The notes beneath the pieces are model-generated. The model was not told the DNA's origin and made no database searches. It was given only the letters and a program-made list of their open reading frames with translations. A stretch of DNA of 5,997 bases from the NCBI GenBank assembly GCA_938041615.1, contig CALISV010000394.1, positions 1-5,997 on the forward strand, given 5' to 3'. This stretch comes from an uncultured Campylobacter sp. Lineage in GTDB: Bacteria; Campylobacterota; Campylobacteria; Campylobacterales; Campylobacteraceae. Position 1 is the first letter of the stretch. The number at the start of each line of letters is the position of its first letter. Below, one piece after another: positions 4,298 to 5,997 of the stretch. Made by a program: the position numbers and the translations under genes.

Positions 4298-5997
4298 ATG
4301 AATAGTTTTAAATTTAACATAGCTTGCATATTGGCTATTTGTTTAGCGAGCGCTGACGCAAAAGACGTCGATTTTAGTACCTTGGAAGTCTCGGCTACTG
4401 AGGTCAAAAATAGCGAAAAGGCGTTTTCGACGCCTGGAGCCGTTAGTTCGCGAGAGGATATTAGAAGCGAAAATCAAAGTATAGACTCCGTAGTTAGAAG
4501 CTTGCCAGGCAGCTACACGCAAATAGACCAATCTCAGGGCAGCGTGTCCGTAAACATCCGTGGGCTTACAGGGCTTGGGCGCGTAAACACGATGATAGAC
4601 GGAGTTACGCAGACTTATTACGGTACGTCGAGCGATACGGGTGGGGTTCATAACTTTACCGGCAACATTGGCACTTCAGCCTTTGGAGCACTCGTAGATC
4701 AAAATTTCCTAGTAGGTATAGACATCGAGAGAGGAAGTTTTAGCGGTGCTCAAAACGGACTTATGGGAAGTGCGAATTTTAGAACCATAGGTGTAAATGA
4801 CGTTATAACTGACGACCACATTTTTGGCTTTTTAGGTAGATATAGTTATGGCTCAAACGGCGTGGGGCCAAGCTATATGGGTAGTGTCGCGGCAAAAAAA
4901 GAATTTGACGGCGGACAAAGCCTAGGCGTACTTTTTGGATATAGTGGTAAAAAAATCTCGCAAGACTATAAGATAGGCGGCGGTGGCAAAATAAAAGACA
5001 ATGATAAAGACATCGACGGAGACGGCGTGCCTGATTTGCCTACGGCGTTAGATACCGATTCGCTGGAGCAGCGCCCCAAAAGCTATCTTTTTAAGCTGGA
5101 ATACGATAGTGAGATAAATAAAGCTATTTTGACATATAGGAGATATAGCAATTATCTAGCTAAAAGAGATATAACCAGCGACAACTATCAGCTTGATTAT
5201 CGTTTTGATCCGTATTCTGACCTGATCGATATAAATTTGCTCTTATCATATAATAAAACCAGACAAATTTATGATAAAAAAGCAAGACTGGCGTGGGCGG
5301 ATCTTGAAAAGGGGATGAAATTTAAAAATAGTTCTCTGGTTTTTGATCTTAGCAATACCTTTTTGTTTGATATAACAGATAAGCTTAAATTTAGCTCAAA
5401 ACTAGGCATAAATGCCCTAAATAACGAATATAAACGCGTTACTGGAGACGAGGCGTACTCTACACTTAGGACATCGTATCCTATACCAGACGGTAAACAA
5501 AAGATATTTAATTATTATTTAGATAATTCGCTTGAGTACGACATTTTTACCTTCGATGCAAATTTAAATCTCGTAAATTGGAAAACGAGCGGTATAAAAG
5601 GCAAATGCTTAGCAGGTAATCCTTACTGCTCTCCACAAGAGGCTGGAGACTTTAAAAGAAAAGATACCGATTTAAACTATTCTCTCATGGCTTCAGCCAA
5701 GATTGACGAGTTGTTTTCGCCGTTTATCAGCTACGAAAGGACGACTAGGCCGCTAAACGTGCAGGAGCTCTTCTCGTCGGGCACGGTTTATGAAGATATA
5801 AACACCGGGCTAAAACCAGAAACCGCAAAAACCTATCAGATCGGCTTTAATAGCCACAAGCACGGTATTTTTTCGGACGACGACGTTTTTGGGTTTAAAG
5901 CCGCTTACTACAATACTAAAATAAAAAATTTTATCTACGATAGGATAATCGGCTACACAAATGCTAGCGGCGACGTTACGATGTTTTTGGCTAGATT
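4298..5997 (+). CDS. TonB-dependent outer-membrane receptor, heme/haemoprotein or transferrin type (3' end outside the window)
   Basis: The frame from ATG 4298 is open for 566 codons to the window edge; perhaps 150-200 residues are missing compared with usual receptors. A signal peptide (residues 1 to about 21, FKFNIACILAICLASADA) should be cleaved after LASA or ADA. A TonB-box-like segment, FSTLEVSATE, lies at 26-35. The plug domain is recognisable: PGAVSSREDI (46-55), SIDSVVRSLPGSY (61-73), VSVNIRGLTGLGRVNTMIDG (83-102), QNGLMGSANFRT. Beta-barrel repeats follow, including FISYERTTRPLNVQELFSSG and NTGLKPETAKTYQIGF. These resemble the FRAP and NPNL blocks of heme/haemoglobin receptors in modified form. 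Two probable loops stand out: an acidic DKDIDGDGVPD stretch (236-246, offset by one at the start) and a Cys pair, C437 and C444. Its place after chaN-exbBD-tonB and behind a Fur-like site supports iron or heme uptake. In C. jejuni the related receptor Cj0178 (CtuA/ChaR) lies in the same gene set. The exact ligand cannot be told from sequence. Confidence 0.88.
   Translation, partial: MNSFKFNIACILAICLASADAKDVDFSTLEVSATEVKNSEKAFSTPGAVSSREDIRSENQSIDSVVRSLPGSYTQIDQSQGSVSVNIRGLTGLGRVNTMIDGVTQTYYGTSSDTGGVHNFTGNIGTSAFGALVDQNFLVGIDIERGSFSGAQNGLMGSANFRTIGVNDVITDDHIFGFLGRYSYGSNGVGPSYMGSVAAKKEFDGGQSLGVLFGYSGKKISQDYKIGGGGKIKDNDKDIDGDGVPDLPTALDTDSLEQRPKSYLFKLEYDSEINKAILTYRRYSNYLAKRDITSDNYQLDYRFDPYSDLIDINLLLSYNKTRQIYDKKARLAWADLEKGMKFKNSSLVFDLSNTFLFDITDKLKFSSKLGINALNNEYKRVTGDEAYSTLRTSYPIPDGKQKIFNYYLDNSLEYDIFTFDANLNLVNWKTSGIKGKCLAGNPYCSPQEAGDFKRKDTDLNYSLMASAKIDELFSPFISYERTTRPLNVQELFSSGTVYEDINTGLKPETAKTYQIGFNSHKHGIFSDDDVFGFKAAYYNTKIKNFIYDRIIGYTNASGDVTMFLAR

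Noticed and set aside
4343..4651. 102-codon reading frame on the minus strand
   Set aside because: It lies wholly opposite the signal-peptide/plug region of the receptor, has Arg-rich low-complexity composition and no recognisable domain.
4894..4900. A7 tract as a frameshift in the receptor
   Set aside because: The reading frame continues without a stop through it and the protein stays receptor-like on both sides.

Overview
The window looks like chromosome of a Campylobacter-type epsilonproteobacterium. The AAATTT hexamer is very frequent (24 exact copies counted by hand between 360 and 2167), spacers are AT-rich and T-tracted, and the genes are tightly packed on one strand. Their closest remembered relatives are the C. 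jejuni thiH/Cj1043c pair and the Cj0177-Cj0181 iron/heme locus. The higher GC of the first kilobase fits a C. showae/rectus-like species better than C. jejuni, but the species cannot be fixed from this sequence alone.

Layout, all on the + strand. (1) 1-1101 is the end of a thiamine-thiazole operon: the C-terminal part of thiH (2-iminoacetate synthase), then a TenI/ThiE-fold protein whose motifs fit the thiazole tautomerase TenI better than thiamine-phosphate synthase. (2) 1102-1184 is an AT-rich spacer with a sigma70-like -10 element and a Fur-like dyad over the predicted transcription start. (3) 1185-4094 is a compact operon, chaN-exbB-exbD-tonB, with gaps or overlaps of 9, -8 and -1 nt. (4) 4095-4297 is a second regulatory spacer with an extended -10 and a GATAAT-type Fur-like site. 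(5) 4298-5997 is the start of a TonB-dependent outer-membrane receptor that runs off the window. It is open throughout the 566 codons visible.

The second half makes one functional unit. The ExbB-ExbD motor in the inner membrane uses the proton gradient. TonB carries that energy across the periplasm to the receptor, which imports an iron source (heme, haemoprotein or transferrin-type iron by family resemblance). The ChaN lipoprotein probably handles heme next to the receptor. The paired Fur-like sites suggest that both transcription units are induced by iron starvation. No mobile element, CRISPR array, tRNA, rRNA or clear intrinsic terminator was seen. I see no wholly new system. The points most worth checking are the TenI reassignment, the paired Fur operators, the acidic metal-binding-like loop in the receptor, the A-tract cluster in tonB and the AAATTT enrichment.
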